Below are positions 28,577-36,654 of a stretch of DNA of 42,689 bases, one piece after another. Every line of letters begins with the position of its first letter. Position 1 is the first letter of the stretch. Origin of the DNA: an uncultured Methanobrevibacter sp. (GTDB lineage Archaea > Methanobacteriota > Methanobacteria > Methanobacteriales > Methanobacteriaceae); assembly GCA_902785855.1 (NCBI GenBank), contig CADAAJ010000019.1, positions 1-42,689 on the forward strand, written 5' to 3'. Under the pieces are notes generated by a model. It was not told the origin of the DNA. It searched no databases and saw only the letters and a program-made list of their open reading frames with translations. The position numbers and the translations under genes were made by a program.

Positions 28577-31500
28577 GACTTTAACGATTGTTTTTACTGT
28601 GTTTTTAAGGTATGACACTTTTACAGCGTATTTTTTACCTTTTTTGAGCTTTTTGATAACATTCTTTTTGATGGTTACTTGTGCAATTCCTTTTTTAGAA
28701 GTTTTTGCCTTGTAAGTTTTTCCTTTGAATTTGAATGTTATTTTTTTGCCTTTAACAGCCTTACCGTTGATTTTAAGAGAAGCTTTTAGTTTGAACTTTT
28801 TAGCGGTACTTTTGACTGTTACTTTTTTAGTCTTCAAGACGATTTTATCTGCAACAGCTTTTACTGTAATGGTGTTGTTGTATGTCTTGCCATTATATGT
28901 GGTTGTTATCACATAGGTTCCTGCCTTTTGAGTTATTTGAATTTTAGCTGTTCCATTAGCGTCAGTTACAGCAGATACTGTTTTACCGTTGATTGTGAAA
29001 TTAACAACAGCACCCGAACCGACAGCATGACCGTCAGCAGTTACAACCTGAACAGAGAAGTATTTACCACTATTATAATCAACAGTAATGTTTTCATTGT
29101 TGATTATTTTACTGTCATCTGCAACAGTATAAACTTTTAAACAAGTGATATAACCTAAATCATATGCATCTTTCCATGTTTTTCCGTCAAATGAAACAAA
29201 TGAAATGTTTTGAGTATAATGCACCCTAGTATCCTCTAAAAGAAGGTAGGGTACCCAATTTGATGTTATTACTGCTTTGAAGACATCACCTTTTTTAACT
29301 GGTACATAATTACCTAATTTGATAGTGTGATAACCAACATATGGAGATACGCCCTCTTGAGTCAATTTTAATTCATCGTTTACAAAAATTTTGACTGTAT
29401 AACTTACACCACTCTCATTGAAGTATGTTCCAACACCCGCAATCAAATCATCATCCAATGCTTCAAAGACATTCATATAACTTATAGTTCCATTACTTTG
29501 TGCAAAATTAGAAAGCCATGTAATGTCATATTGATAGTTTTTATTGTATGGTACAGTATTTTCAATTATTGTAGCGACAGCATAATCAGTGACCTTACCT
29601 GGTTTATATTTCAGAAGTGCTTTGTCATAATATGAAACATATAAATATCCATTGTCTCCCCATTCAGAACCATAACTGTTTTTGATAATCCATGCCCCAT
29701 TACCTGGAGGAGTGATTAAGAATTTTTCTTTTGGAAAATTATCGTCCCATCCTATAATTGATACTTCATGGTTTGCAGTTTCAGGCAAATCAGTATATTG
29801 GGCATGGGTTTTCGGATTATAATACTCAGCTTCATCATCATATGAAGATTGTCCGAAAAAGGACACATCCAAAGACCCATATTTCAGAATTGCCAGTTTT
29901 ATTTGTGTACCATTAGGGATTTCATTATTAGGTATGAATATCACATCTTGAACATGAATATTTCTGCCTGTTATAATTGGTTCTGTAAGTTTTCCAACCT
30001 CATCATAAGTGTCTGCACCATAGGGGATTGCTCCAAACCAACTTAATAAATAACCTACAGAAGCAAGATTAGCTCCTCCTTCAAATACTTCTAAAGCACC
30101 ATAAGGAGAATATTTCATGACAGTTTTCATGTTATTCATAGAAATATTAAATCCAAAATCTGTAGCTTTTAATAATGCTGATTCTAATGCGGATGACATT
30201 CCGAATGTCCAACAGGCTCCCATCCAACCCTGATTTCTAACTGGTGATACCCATCCCCAGTCACGTAAATCAAATTTGCTTGGAATAGCATCAACATTAA
30301 TAGTATTATTACCCAGAGTCAACTGCATACCTTCTCCAACCATTATTGTTGCATAGAATGTGTTATTAGTTGAAACAGTGTCATTATTGAAAACATTGTT
30401 TGCATCTATATTGAATTTTTTAGTAAAGACGCTGAAAATAGCATTTGTATTGTTTTTAAATGTTGAACCATTAATGCTAAATGAAGTATCATATGCATAA
30501 ATTGCATTTCCTGCACTTGCAACATTATTGAAAAACTTAGAGTCAGTTATATTTAATGTAGACATATCCGAAAATATTGCCCCACCATAATAGGAATAAT
30601 TTTCAATTATACCAACACCATTTGACTCAAAAGTACAATTGTTGATTTGACTTTCTGTAAATGAAAGGTAAATTGCACCTCCATTAAACATAGCATGACT
30701 GTTTATGAATTCTGTATTGTTAATCCAAAATTGTCCTCCCAATTGAATATATGCTCCACCAAATTCAGAATATGTGTTCTTAAATATACTATCAACAATT
30801 GTCACATTACCAACATTACCTGGAGAATATCCTGTAATATCCACATGAATAGAACCTGCATTTTTAGAAGATGTAGTATTTATAAATTCACAATTGCTAA
30901 TGTAAACTTCACCACCTTCTCTAAGGCTCATTGCCCCTGCAGTAATATTAGCTTTTAAATTAATGAATTTAGAATTAATTATTCTAATTTTAGAACCTAC
31001 CAGATATATTGCCGGAGAATATGCGGCAGTAGTATTGGCAAAGGTAATGTTTTCAAGATAAAATTGAGAATCTACAGAACCCATGATTTGCCCTGCTTTA
31101 GCAATAATTTTTGAAGTAATATAAGTATTATAAATATTTAGTTTTCCTTTCACAACTACAATTGATGATCCTCCTTCGCCAGCATAATTGTCAATAAATT
31201 GAGAATTGTTACAATTAGTAGTTACATTTTCATAGACTGCTACAGCACCACCATTTTTACTTGCATAGTTGCTAATAAAAGTTACATTGTTTAATGTTAA
31301 TGGTCCTGAAGAATATATTGCCCCTCCTTTTTCGGCATTACCTCCAGTTAAAATCAGATTGCTTAATGTTACATTTTTTGCAGTAATGTTGAATATTCTT
31401 GATTGATTTTTTCCATCAATTGTATTGCCATTACCATTAAGTACAAAATTATCCTTAGCAATAACAATTCCATTTTTGTTATCTGTTCCATTATTAAAAG

Positions 31501-31726
31501 CATAGTTCTGATTTAAATCTAAAGACTTACCAGTATTTTTTATTTCATCATCCAAGTTACTAAATGAATTTTCACCAGCCATATAAACATTATTATCCGT
31601 AATTTCTAAAGGAGTATCATCCTCATTTGAGACAACATCTTCAGAAATGGTGTCAGTTGCATTAACCGCACCAATCATAAGAATAGCCAGAATTAAACAT
31701 ACAATAAAGACATATTTAAACTTCAT
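28571..31726 (-). CDS. Secreted adhesin-like protein: beta-helix + papain-like (C1) peptidase + Ig-like + Lys-rich module, copy B
   Basis: 1,051 residues with the same domain order as copy A: signal peptide (1-~23, ending AVNA), beta-helix repeats (~60-470), a C1 peptidase domain with C505 (QGWMGACWTF), H653 (NHEVSIIGWDD) and N683 (IKNSYGSEWG), an Ig-like domain and a Lys-rich C-terminus. The active-site spacing (148 and 30 residues) is almost the same as in copy A (149 and 30). The final 91 residues differ at only three positions, whereas the peptidase and beta-helix parts are clearly diverged. It has its own promoter (TATA-like sequence around 31745-31760), so the two genes need not be one operon. 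A surface role in adhesion or peptide processing is inferred. Confidence 0.88.
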   Translation of the reverse strand: MKFKYVFIVCLILAILMIGAVNATDTISEDVVSNEDDTPLEITDNNVYMAGENSFSNLDDEIKNTGKSLDLNQNYAFNNGTDNKNGIVIAKDNFVLNGNGNTIDGKNQSRIFNITAKNVTLSNLILTGGNAEKGGAIYSSGPLTLNNVTFISNYASKNGGAVAVYENVTTNCNNSQFIDNYAGEGGSSIVVVKGKLNIYNTYITSKIIAKAGQIMGSVDSQFYLENITFANTTAAYSPAIYLVGSKIRIINSKFINLKANITAGAMSLREGGEVYISNCEFINTTSSKNAGSIHVDITGYSPGNVGNVTIVDSIFKNTYSEFGGAYIQLGGQFWINNTEFINSHAMFNGGAIYLSFTESQINNCTFESNGVGIIENYSYYGGAIFSDMSTLNITDSKFFNNVASAGNAIYAYDTSFSINGSTFKNNTNAIFSVFTKKFNIDANNVFNNDTVSTNNTFYATIMVGEGMQLTLGNNTINVDAIPSKFDLRDWGWVSPVRNQGWMGACWTFGMSSALESALLKATDFGFNISMNNMKTVMKYSPYGALEVFEGGANLASVGYLLSWFGAIPYGADTYDEVGKLTEPIITGRNIHVQDVIFIPNNEIPNGTQIKLAILKYGSLDVSFFGQSSYDDEAEYYNPKTHAQYTDLPETANHEVSIIGWDDNFPKEKFLITPPGNGAWIIKNSYGSEWGDNGYLYVSYYDKALLKYKPGKVTDYAVATIIENTVPYNKNYQYDITWLSNFAQSNGTISYMNVFEALDDDLIAGVGTYFNESGVSYTVKIFVNDELKLTQEGVSPYVGYHTIKLGNYVPVKKGDVFKAVITSNWVPYLLLEDTRVHYTQNISFVSFDGKTWKDAYDLGYITCLKVYTVADDSKIINNENITVDYNSGKYFSVQVVTADGHAVGSGAVVNFTINGKTVSAVTDANGTAKIQITQKAGTYVITTTYNGKTYNNTITVKAVADKIVLKTKKVTVKSTAKKFKLKASLKINGKAVKGKKITFKFKGKTYKAKTSKKGIAQVTIKKNVIKKLKKGKKYAVKVSYLKNTVKTIVKVK

Positions 31727-31843
31727 ATTAAAACATTAATATAAATACATATATAAAATTTAAGATTCAATATAATCGTTTTAAAATTCCATTTAGCATT
31801 GCGATTATGATTAAAAGAAAATAGAAAAACATCTGTTAATAAA

Positions 31844-31859
31844 TTTAGGTATACCTAAA
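31844..31859. promoter_or_regulatory. Perfect 16-bp palindrome, probable operator
   Basis: TTTAGGTATACCTAAA is a perfect palindrome. It abuts a TATA-like box (AAATATATATAA, about 31858-31869), so a bound dimer would block the basal promoter. The TTAGG...CCTAA form resembles binding sites of metal-responsive DtxR-family repressors; that link is from general family knowledge and untested here. It controls the small ORF and two methyltransferase genes. Confidence 0.55.
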
Positions 31860-31892
31860 AATATATATAATATTTGAATATAATATAAAATC

Positions 31893-32039
31893 ATGACTAA
31901 AAAACATTACCCTCATACTGAAATATATCATCATTTATTCTCCTACTTATCTTTTAGACATATTAACACTAATAATGAAAAAAGGTCAATAGATTTACTG
32001 GATAATTATTTCAACTACTCAAAAAAAGTTAATATATAA
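31893..32039 (+). CDS. 48-residue small ORF leading the methyltransferase operon
   Basis: MTKKHYPHTEIYHHLFSYLS starts the 48-residue product, which is rich in His, Tyr and Asn with no membrane segment and no family I recognise. The ATG lies about 25-30 nt after the TATA box, so the message would be leaderless or nearly so, consistent with the lack of a Shine-Dalgarno. It ends 11 nt before the methyltransferase start, whose AAAGGTGATT follows the stop codon. It could be a small protein or a translated leader; several His residues next to a possible metal-type operator are suggestive only. Confidence 0.45.
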   Translation: MTKKHYPHTEIYHHLFSYLSFRHINTNNEKRSIDLLDNYFNYSKKVNI

Positions 32040-32050
32040 AAGGTGATTAA

Positions 32051-32743
32051 ATGGGATTTTTTGACAATGTGCGCAAACCACAAGGAAAATTAGGAAACAT
32101 GCAACTAAAGTCCATGAATAAAGAGCACACCCCAGTTTCATTATGGGGATTAAATCATTTAAACATCAAATCTGATGATATTATACTTGATGTTGGTTGT
32201 GGCGGAGGAATTAATATAAATAGAATGGCTAAAACTGCCAAAAAGGTTTATGGTATCGATTACAGCACAGAAAGTGTAAAACTATCTAGAAAAGTTAATG
32301 AAATATTAATTGATAATGGACAAGTTGAAATTCAGGAAGGTAATGTTAAAAACTTGCCATTTGAAGACAATACATTTGATATTGTCACAGCATTTGAAAC
32401 AGTATATTTCTGGCCAGATATTGAAAAATGCTTTGGCGAAGTTAAAAGAGTCCTAAAATCAGGAGGAACCTTTTTAATTGGTATGGAATCAAACGGAGCA
32501 AATAATTTTATCATGAAATATTGGAAGCACTTTATAGACAGGGAATTATACACTGACGAAGAAATTACCTCATTTTTACAAGATAATAATTTTAGTGAAA
32601 TCACAGCTTATATAAGAAATGGGAGAAAAAAACAAGAAATTATTAAAGTAAATGGAAAAGAAACTCAAATAAAGGATAATTTTAATAAAGGATCATTTTC
32701 AGATAAGTTTGTCGACTGGGTAACTGTTGTTGCAAGGAAATGA
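32051..32743 (+). CDS. Class I SAM-dependent methyltransferase
   Basis: 230 residues with a Methyltransf_11/UbiE-like core: motif I LDVGCGGGI (46-54), acidic loop YGIDYS (67-72) and motif II DIVTAFETVYFWPD followed by LKSGGTFLIGME. The N-terminal ~35 residues (LWGLNHLNI) form a substrate cap typical of small-molecule methyltransferases. AAAGGTGATT precedes the ATG. The gene lies between a 48-residue ORF and a second, unrelated methyltransferase gene (4-nt gap), forming an operon behind the 16-bp palindrome. The substrate is unknown. The paired methyltransferases suggest stepwise modification of one compound, which is inference. Confidence 0.88.
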   Translation: MGFFDNVRKPQGKLGNMQLKSMNKEHTPVSLWGLNHLNIKSDDIILDVGCGGGININRMAKTAKKVYGIDYSTESVKLSRKVNEILIDNGQVEIQEGNVKNLPFEDNTFDIVTAFETVYFWPDIEKCFGEVKRVLKSGGTFLIGMESNGANNFIMKYWKHFIDRELYTDEEITSFLQDNNFSEITAYIRNGRKKQEIIKVNGKETQIKDNFNKGSFSDKFVDWVTVVARK

Positions 32744-32747
32744 TAAT

Positions 32748-33545
32748 ATGAGTGATTACGAAGGTATTGAAGATACATTGTTCATTCCTCTTACTGCAAG
32801 AGTTAACATTTCTAAAATGTTTCCAGAGTATTTTCATGACAAAAAAGCATTGGAATTAGAAAATTTAATTAAAAATAAACAAATTGAGAAAAAATCATCC
32901 CAGTATACAATGATGGCTTCCGTTGCTAGATCTTATAATCTAGACCAAATGATACAAAATTACATTGACAAACACAAGAAATGCAATATTGTTAATTTAG
33001 GTGTTGGTCTTGAAACCACATATTTTCGAATAAATAGAAAAAATTCATATTATTTTGAAGTTGACCTACCTAAAGTAATTGAACTTAGGAAAAATTACAT
33101 CGGCATTGAAGAAAATGAAAAGCTTATCAAAGGAGATTTATTCCAACTTGATTGGTGCAACAAATTAGACACAACTCTTCCAACATTAATGATAGTATCT
33201 GGAGTCTTCCAATACTTCCATGAAAAAGAAATTCTTAAATTTATAAAGAATGTAAAAAACATCTTTGCAAATGCAGAATTGATATTTGATGCTACAAACA
33301 AATTTGGAATCAGATATTCAAATATTTATGTTAAACGGACAGGAAATAAATCCGCACAGATGTATTTTTATATTAAAGACCCAAAAGAATTTGCAAAAAA
33401 AGCAAATTGTCAATTAATCGAATGTAGAGGATTTTATAAAGATGCACTTGAAATATTATCAAAAAAATTAAGTTTGTATACAAAGATTTCAATGAAAATC
33501 GCCGATAAGCGAAATAATGCAATGATTTTGCATTTAAAATTATGA
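32748..33545 (+). CDS. LCM/TcmP-type O-methyltransferase-like protein
   Basis: 265 residues. CNIVNLGVGLETTYFRI followed by YFEVDLPKVIELRK matches the SAM-binding core of the leucine carboxyl methyltransferase (PPM1/LCM, TcmP-like) family, and MIVSGVFQYFHEKEILKF is the corresponding motif after it. Relatives methylate carboxyl or hydroxyl groups of small molecules or proteins; no target is evident here. An upstream in-frame start inside the preceding gene is rejected: AAGGAAATGATAAT just before the ATG at 32748 and the 4-nt gap to the previous stop favour the short form. Cotranscribed with the first methyltransferase. A decayed fragment follows on the opposite strand. Confidence 0.82.
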   Translation: MSDYEGIEDTLFIPLTARVNISKMFPEYFHDKKALELENLIKNKQIEKKSSQYTMMASVARSYNLDQMIQNYIDKHKKCNIVNLGVGLETTYFRINRKNSYYFEVDLPKVIELRKNYIGIEENEKLIKGDLFQLDWCNKLDTTLPTLMIVSGVFQYFHEKEILKFIKNVKNIFANAELIFDATNKFGIRYSNIYVKRTGNKSAQMYFYIKDPKEFAKKANCQLIECRGFYKDALEILSKKLSLYTKISMKIADKRNNAMILHLKL

Positions 33546-33559
33546 AAATTTATTTAATT

Positions 33560-33750
33560 TTAATCACGTGAAATTTTTGGTTTTGGAATTTTATCATTAA
33601 TTTTTCCTGTTGCATGTACTAGATATGGACAATATCACATAGTTCAACCAATTCTGGAATCAAATCTAATACCCAGTAATATCTTGATTTAATTTTCTCT
33701 TCAAAACAGAGTGCCCCCCCCATAGATTCTTTAATATCAACACGAATTTT
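33560..33750 (-). pseudogene. C-terminal remnant of an unidentified gene
   Basis: On the minus strand one frame reads DIKESMGGALCFEEKIKSRY then YWVLDLIPELVELCDIV, up to a stop. A second frame continues VHATGKINDKIPKPKISRD and ends at a TAA (33560). This is a frameshifted C-terminal fragment of a once longer protein. A run of eight G (C8 on the plus strand, near 33714-33721) lies in it and could also have slipped. I do not recognise the parent family. Confidence 0.5.
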
Positions 33751-33802
33751 TTATTTTTCCTATTGGATAAAAATTATTTTTTAGTTTAAAAAAAAAGAAA
33801 AT

Positions 33803-35146
33803 TTAAGATCTTCTTTTGTAGCATGAAACAAAAATTGAAAAGAAAACCAGAATCAGCACCGCAATAGGATTTCCAGTCGGATTGCTGATGAATTTGGATG
33901 AAGTCAATGTTTTTTCATAACTGCTTTTGGAAGATTCATTTCGTGAATAAGAATCAACAGGTTTGTCATTGGAAGATTCGTTTTCCGAAGAAGGATCAAC
34001 AGGTTTGTCTTTGGAACTTTCATTTTCAAGAAGCTCATATAAGACCCCATCAGTAATTTGGCCACTGCAGAAATGGAGATATTTAACATTATAATACTCA
34101 AGAATTGTTTTTAAAATTATGATTCCCGGAATTAAGGTATAAAGCCTGCCAGGCGCAACATTAATTATCTTTTGACGATTTTCTTCAGTATCATCCTTGA
34201 TATTATCCAAAAGTTCATCTAATTTTGAAACAGGAACAAACTTTTCATTCGCATCAATAAAACCTAAGGATATCAGCATCAACTTTATGGTGTAAACCGT
34301 ACCTCCGTTACCGAACAAATCATCATATGAAGAGTGTTTAATTGCTAATTTTTTTAGCTCGTTCAATGTCCGGTTTTTGATTTCAAGTCTTTCAGTTTCA
34401 TTGGGAAAAGTTCCACTGACATATTGCTTATAGGCGGAATTTGACCCAAAAGGCATAACATCATTGATTATAGGAGTTTTGTTTATAAAATAAGTAAATT
34501 CACAACTTCCCCCACCCAAATCAATAAGCAAACCATTATCAGTAGTCAAATCCATTTCCCGAACCGCCTTAAATCCAAATTCCGCTTCCTTTTCCGCACT
34601 GATGACATCGATATAAATGCCCAATCTATCTTTTACAGCAGTTACAACATCATAACGATTGTCCAGATTCCTTAAACTGGATGTTGCAAAAAAATATTCA
34701 TTTGTTACTCCATTTGACCGCATTATCTTAGAGTAATTTTTTAATTGAGATATTAATTTTTCAATTCCTTGAGGAGTTAACTTGTTGTCTTGAGTGTAGT
34801 TAGAAATTACAGACGTTTCAGATATATCCAAAATCTTTGTTATTTTATTATTATTTACATCATATATATTCAATGTAAGCACATTGGTGCCGAAATCCAC
34901 AATACCATATATCCCTTTTGGTTTATCATTTTGCAGTGAATGAGAGCTTGAAAAAGCTTCATTTACATTTGCATTCGAAGAGGAAATGGACTGATTAACA
35001 TGTGAACTGTCCAATTTCACATTTTGATTTGAATCCCGGTTTAACATCCCTGAATCAGTAGTGTTTAAATCTTTGGCACTTACACTAGAAATTGTTAAAA
35101 TGGAAAGCAAAAAAATAAATAAAATGATAAATTTTTTTGATTGCAT
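33803..35146 (-). CDS. Exported, membrane-anchored Ppx/GppA phosphatase-family protein
   Basis: 447 residues. A clear signal peptide (1-24, hydrophobic core then SVSA) and a Ser/Asn-rich linker (25-75) precede a complete Ppx/GppA domain (~78-372): VDFGTNVLTL (83-92), ISAEKEAEFGF with the expected catalytic Glu (E187), LIDLGGGSCEF (207-217) and GNGGTVYTI (279-287). Repeats of ENESS...DKPVD type (374-405) follow, then a C-terminal membrane helix (~427-442) ending CYKRRS. Known Ppx/GppA enzymes cut polyphosphate or pppGpp in the cytoplasm. This one is built to sit outside the membrane, facing the pseudomurein wall. A longer frame starting at 35203 is rejected because the ATG at 35146 opens the signal peptide. 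Substrate unknown. Confidence 0.85.
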   Translation of the reverse strand: MQSKKFIILFIFLLSILTISSVSAKDLNTTDSGMLNRDSNQNVKLDSSHVNQSISSSNANVNEAFSSSHSLQNDKPKGIYGIVDFGTNVLTLNIYDVNNNKITKILDISETSVISNYTQDNKLTPQGIEKLISQLKNYSKIMRSNGVTNEYFFATSSLRNLDNRYDVVTAVKDRLGIYIDVISAEKEAEFGFKAVREMDLTTDNGLLIDLGGGSCEFTYFINKTPIINDVMPFGSNSAYKQYVSGTFPNETERLEIKNRTLNELKKLAIKHSSYDDLFGNGGTVYTIKLMLISLGFIDANEKFVPVSKLDELLDNIKDDTEENRQKIINVAPGRLYTLIPGIIILKTILEYYNVKYLHFCSGQITDGVLYELLENESSKDKPVDPSSENESSNDKPVDSYSRNESSKSSYEKTLTSSKFISNPTGNPIAVLILVFFSIFVSCYKRRS

Positions 35147-35206
35147 AATAATATTAATATAATAATACAACATATATAAATATTTTAATATTAAAATAAC
35201 CATTAA

Positions 35207-35362
35207 TCAGATGAAATCACTTTTTGACCTTGCCTCAATCCTTAGTTTATTATACCATCTTCTTAGTGTATGATTCAATTCATGACAAGGTATTTTGATG
35301 AACAAACACCATGACGGGAAATAACCTCTTAAACCACCCAATACCATTTTAAAATAGGAGGC
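35207..35362 (-). pseudogene. Coding fragment of unidentified (possibly transposase) origin
   Basis: A 51-codon open stretch on the minus strand ends at a stop at 35207. It reads YFKMVLGGLRGYFPSWC, then ...HELNHTLRRWYNKLRIEARSK. It runs in frame out of the decayed adhesin fragment (KAA/SYF junction near 35362), so a recombination or insertion event joined them. The basic, Trp/Tyr-rich character resembles transposase termini, but no family is assigned. No start codon, so it is not an intact gene. Confidence 0.35.
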
Positions 35363-35814
35363 TGCCTTGTTGAAGTATTTGATTCAAGCAAATGTAATTG
35401 TTACTTGGCGTTTACCTTTTTAATGTTACAACAACCAGATTGTAAATGGATGCCTTGTAGGTATCATCATGAAGTTGATTGTAATTCTCTGATTACAACA
35501 TCAAAAGAGATTATCAATACATCAGGACTTGTGGTATTAACTATTTATCTAAATGAGAATAATTATCCATGTATACTGGTGTAAAGATAAATTCGAACAT
35601 TAAAATTTTCCTTTTTTCTTTTTAATAACTACTTTTAACAAATAATTAATCAATGACAGTCAATAATTATTTCATAACAATAAATACAAACAAAAATTTG
35701 ATATCTCATCTAAAATCAATGAAGTAAATGATATTGAAAATGAAATAATCTCAATTTTTCAAAGCATTCCACATCCCTCATTGTTTTCAATGAAAACAAA
35801 TCATGTCTATTGAA
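35361..35814. repeat. Long dispersed repeat, copy 1 (internally deleted)
   Basis: 454 bp closely matching 41842-42592 in the same orientation, with ~295 bp missing relative to that copy (after GTTTACC and before AATGTTACAAC). Most positions agree over long stretches, for example 35480-35560 against 42258-42340. The left part derives from a minus-strand adhesin C-terminus; the right ~370 bp is non-coding now. Confidence 0.75.
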
Positions 35815-36313
35815 CTATTTGGAATTCACATTAGACAATTTGATAACTAATAATTTTGCCCGTATACTATACAAAATATAATGTACTTTTAGCTCTACGC
35901 ATTAATATTAGACTCCAAATTATATAAATTTTTAACTAAAATTTTACTTATAAAAAGTAATGAATAGAAAAATCGCATACTTGCTATTTTGTCTGACTTG
36001 ATTAATAAAAAATTTCACATTTGAAGTAAGTAACTTATTAAAATTTCATTTACAAATAGCAATTACAAGAATAATTGTATACTTACCACATTCTTAACAA
36101 ATAACGACAAAATTTTTTACAAAACATTAATCATCAACCTTAATCATCAACCAACTTGCTTTTTTTATTTTTAATTAAACTCGTTTAAATGATGAAATAA
36201 TTAATTTAAAGAACTTTAAAAAATTAATCATCAACCAAAAAACATGTTAATCAACAACTAGCCAATAATAATTTTAAATTATGTGTGATATTATAATGTT
36301 TTATCATATTTTT
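35815..36313. other. AT-rich intergenic region with short TTAATCATCAACC repeats
   Basis: About 500 bp with no gene. TTAATCATCAACC occurs at 36127-36139, again directly at 36140-36152 and at 36224-36236, with a partial copy near 36247. These lie just upstream of the left end of the IS element. No other structure is evident. Confidence 0.5.
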
Positions 36314-36654
36314 GCAAGAACACCCCGACCTCTTAGGTCAGGGATGAATTGCACTGTAAGGGAAGGGTATACTATATTATAATGGGTATTGGTTTCTTTT
36401 TTTTATTTTTTTATGCTTGTTTTGAATGTTAAGTGGTATTTTTTTAACTTGGTATACTTTTTTTCTCGAATGAATTATTTTTTTCTATATATGTTTTTTT
36501 GGGATATTGGATCATCATTTGTTTTTTTATGTTTTGTTGGGTATTACTCGTCAAATGCTCTTGGTATTTCTTTATATATGGTGTATGGTTAATATTTTAT
36601 TGTAACTCTACTTTGAGTTAATATAAAATGGTTCAATTGGTGATTTATTTTATT

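Noticed and set aside
36127-36259. Possible CRISPR-like array
   Set aside because: Repeat unit of 13 bp, two copies directly abutting and irregular spacing; no cas genes in the window.
36389-36592. 67-codon ORF in the left part of the IS element
   Set aside because: Low-complexity Phe/Tyr-rich translation of T-rich DNA, no ribosome binding site and no TnpA motif (HUH or catalytic Tyr).
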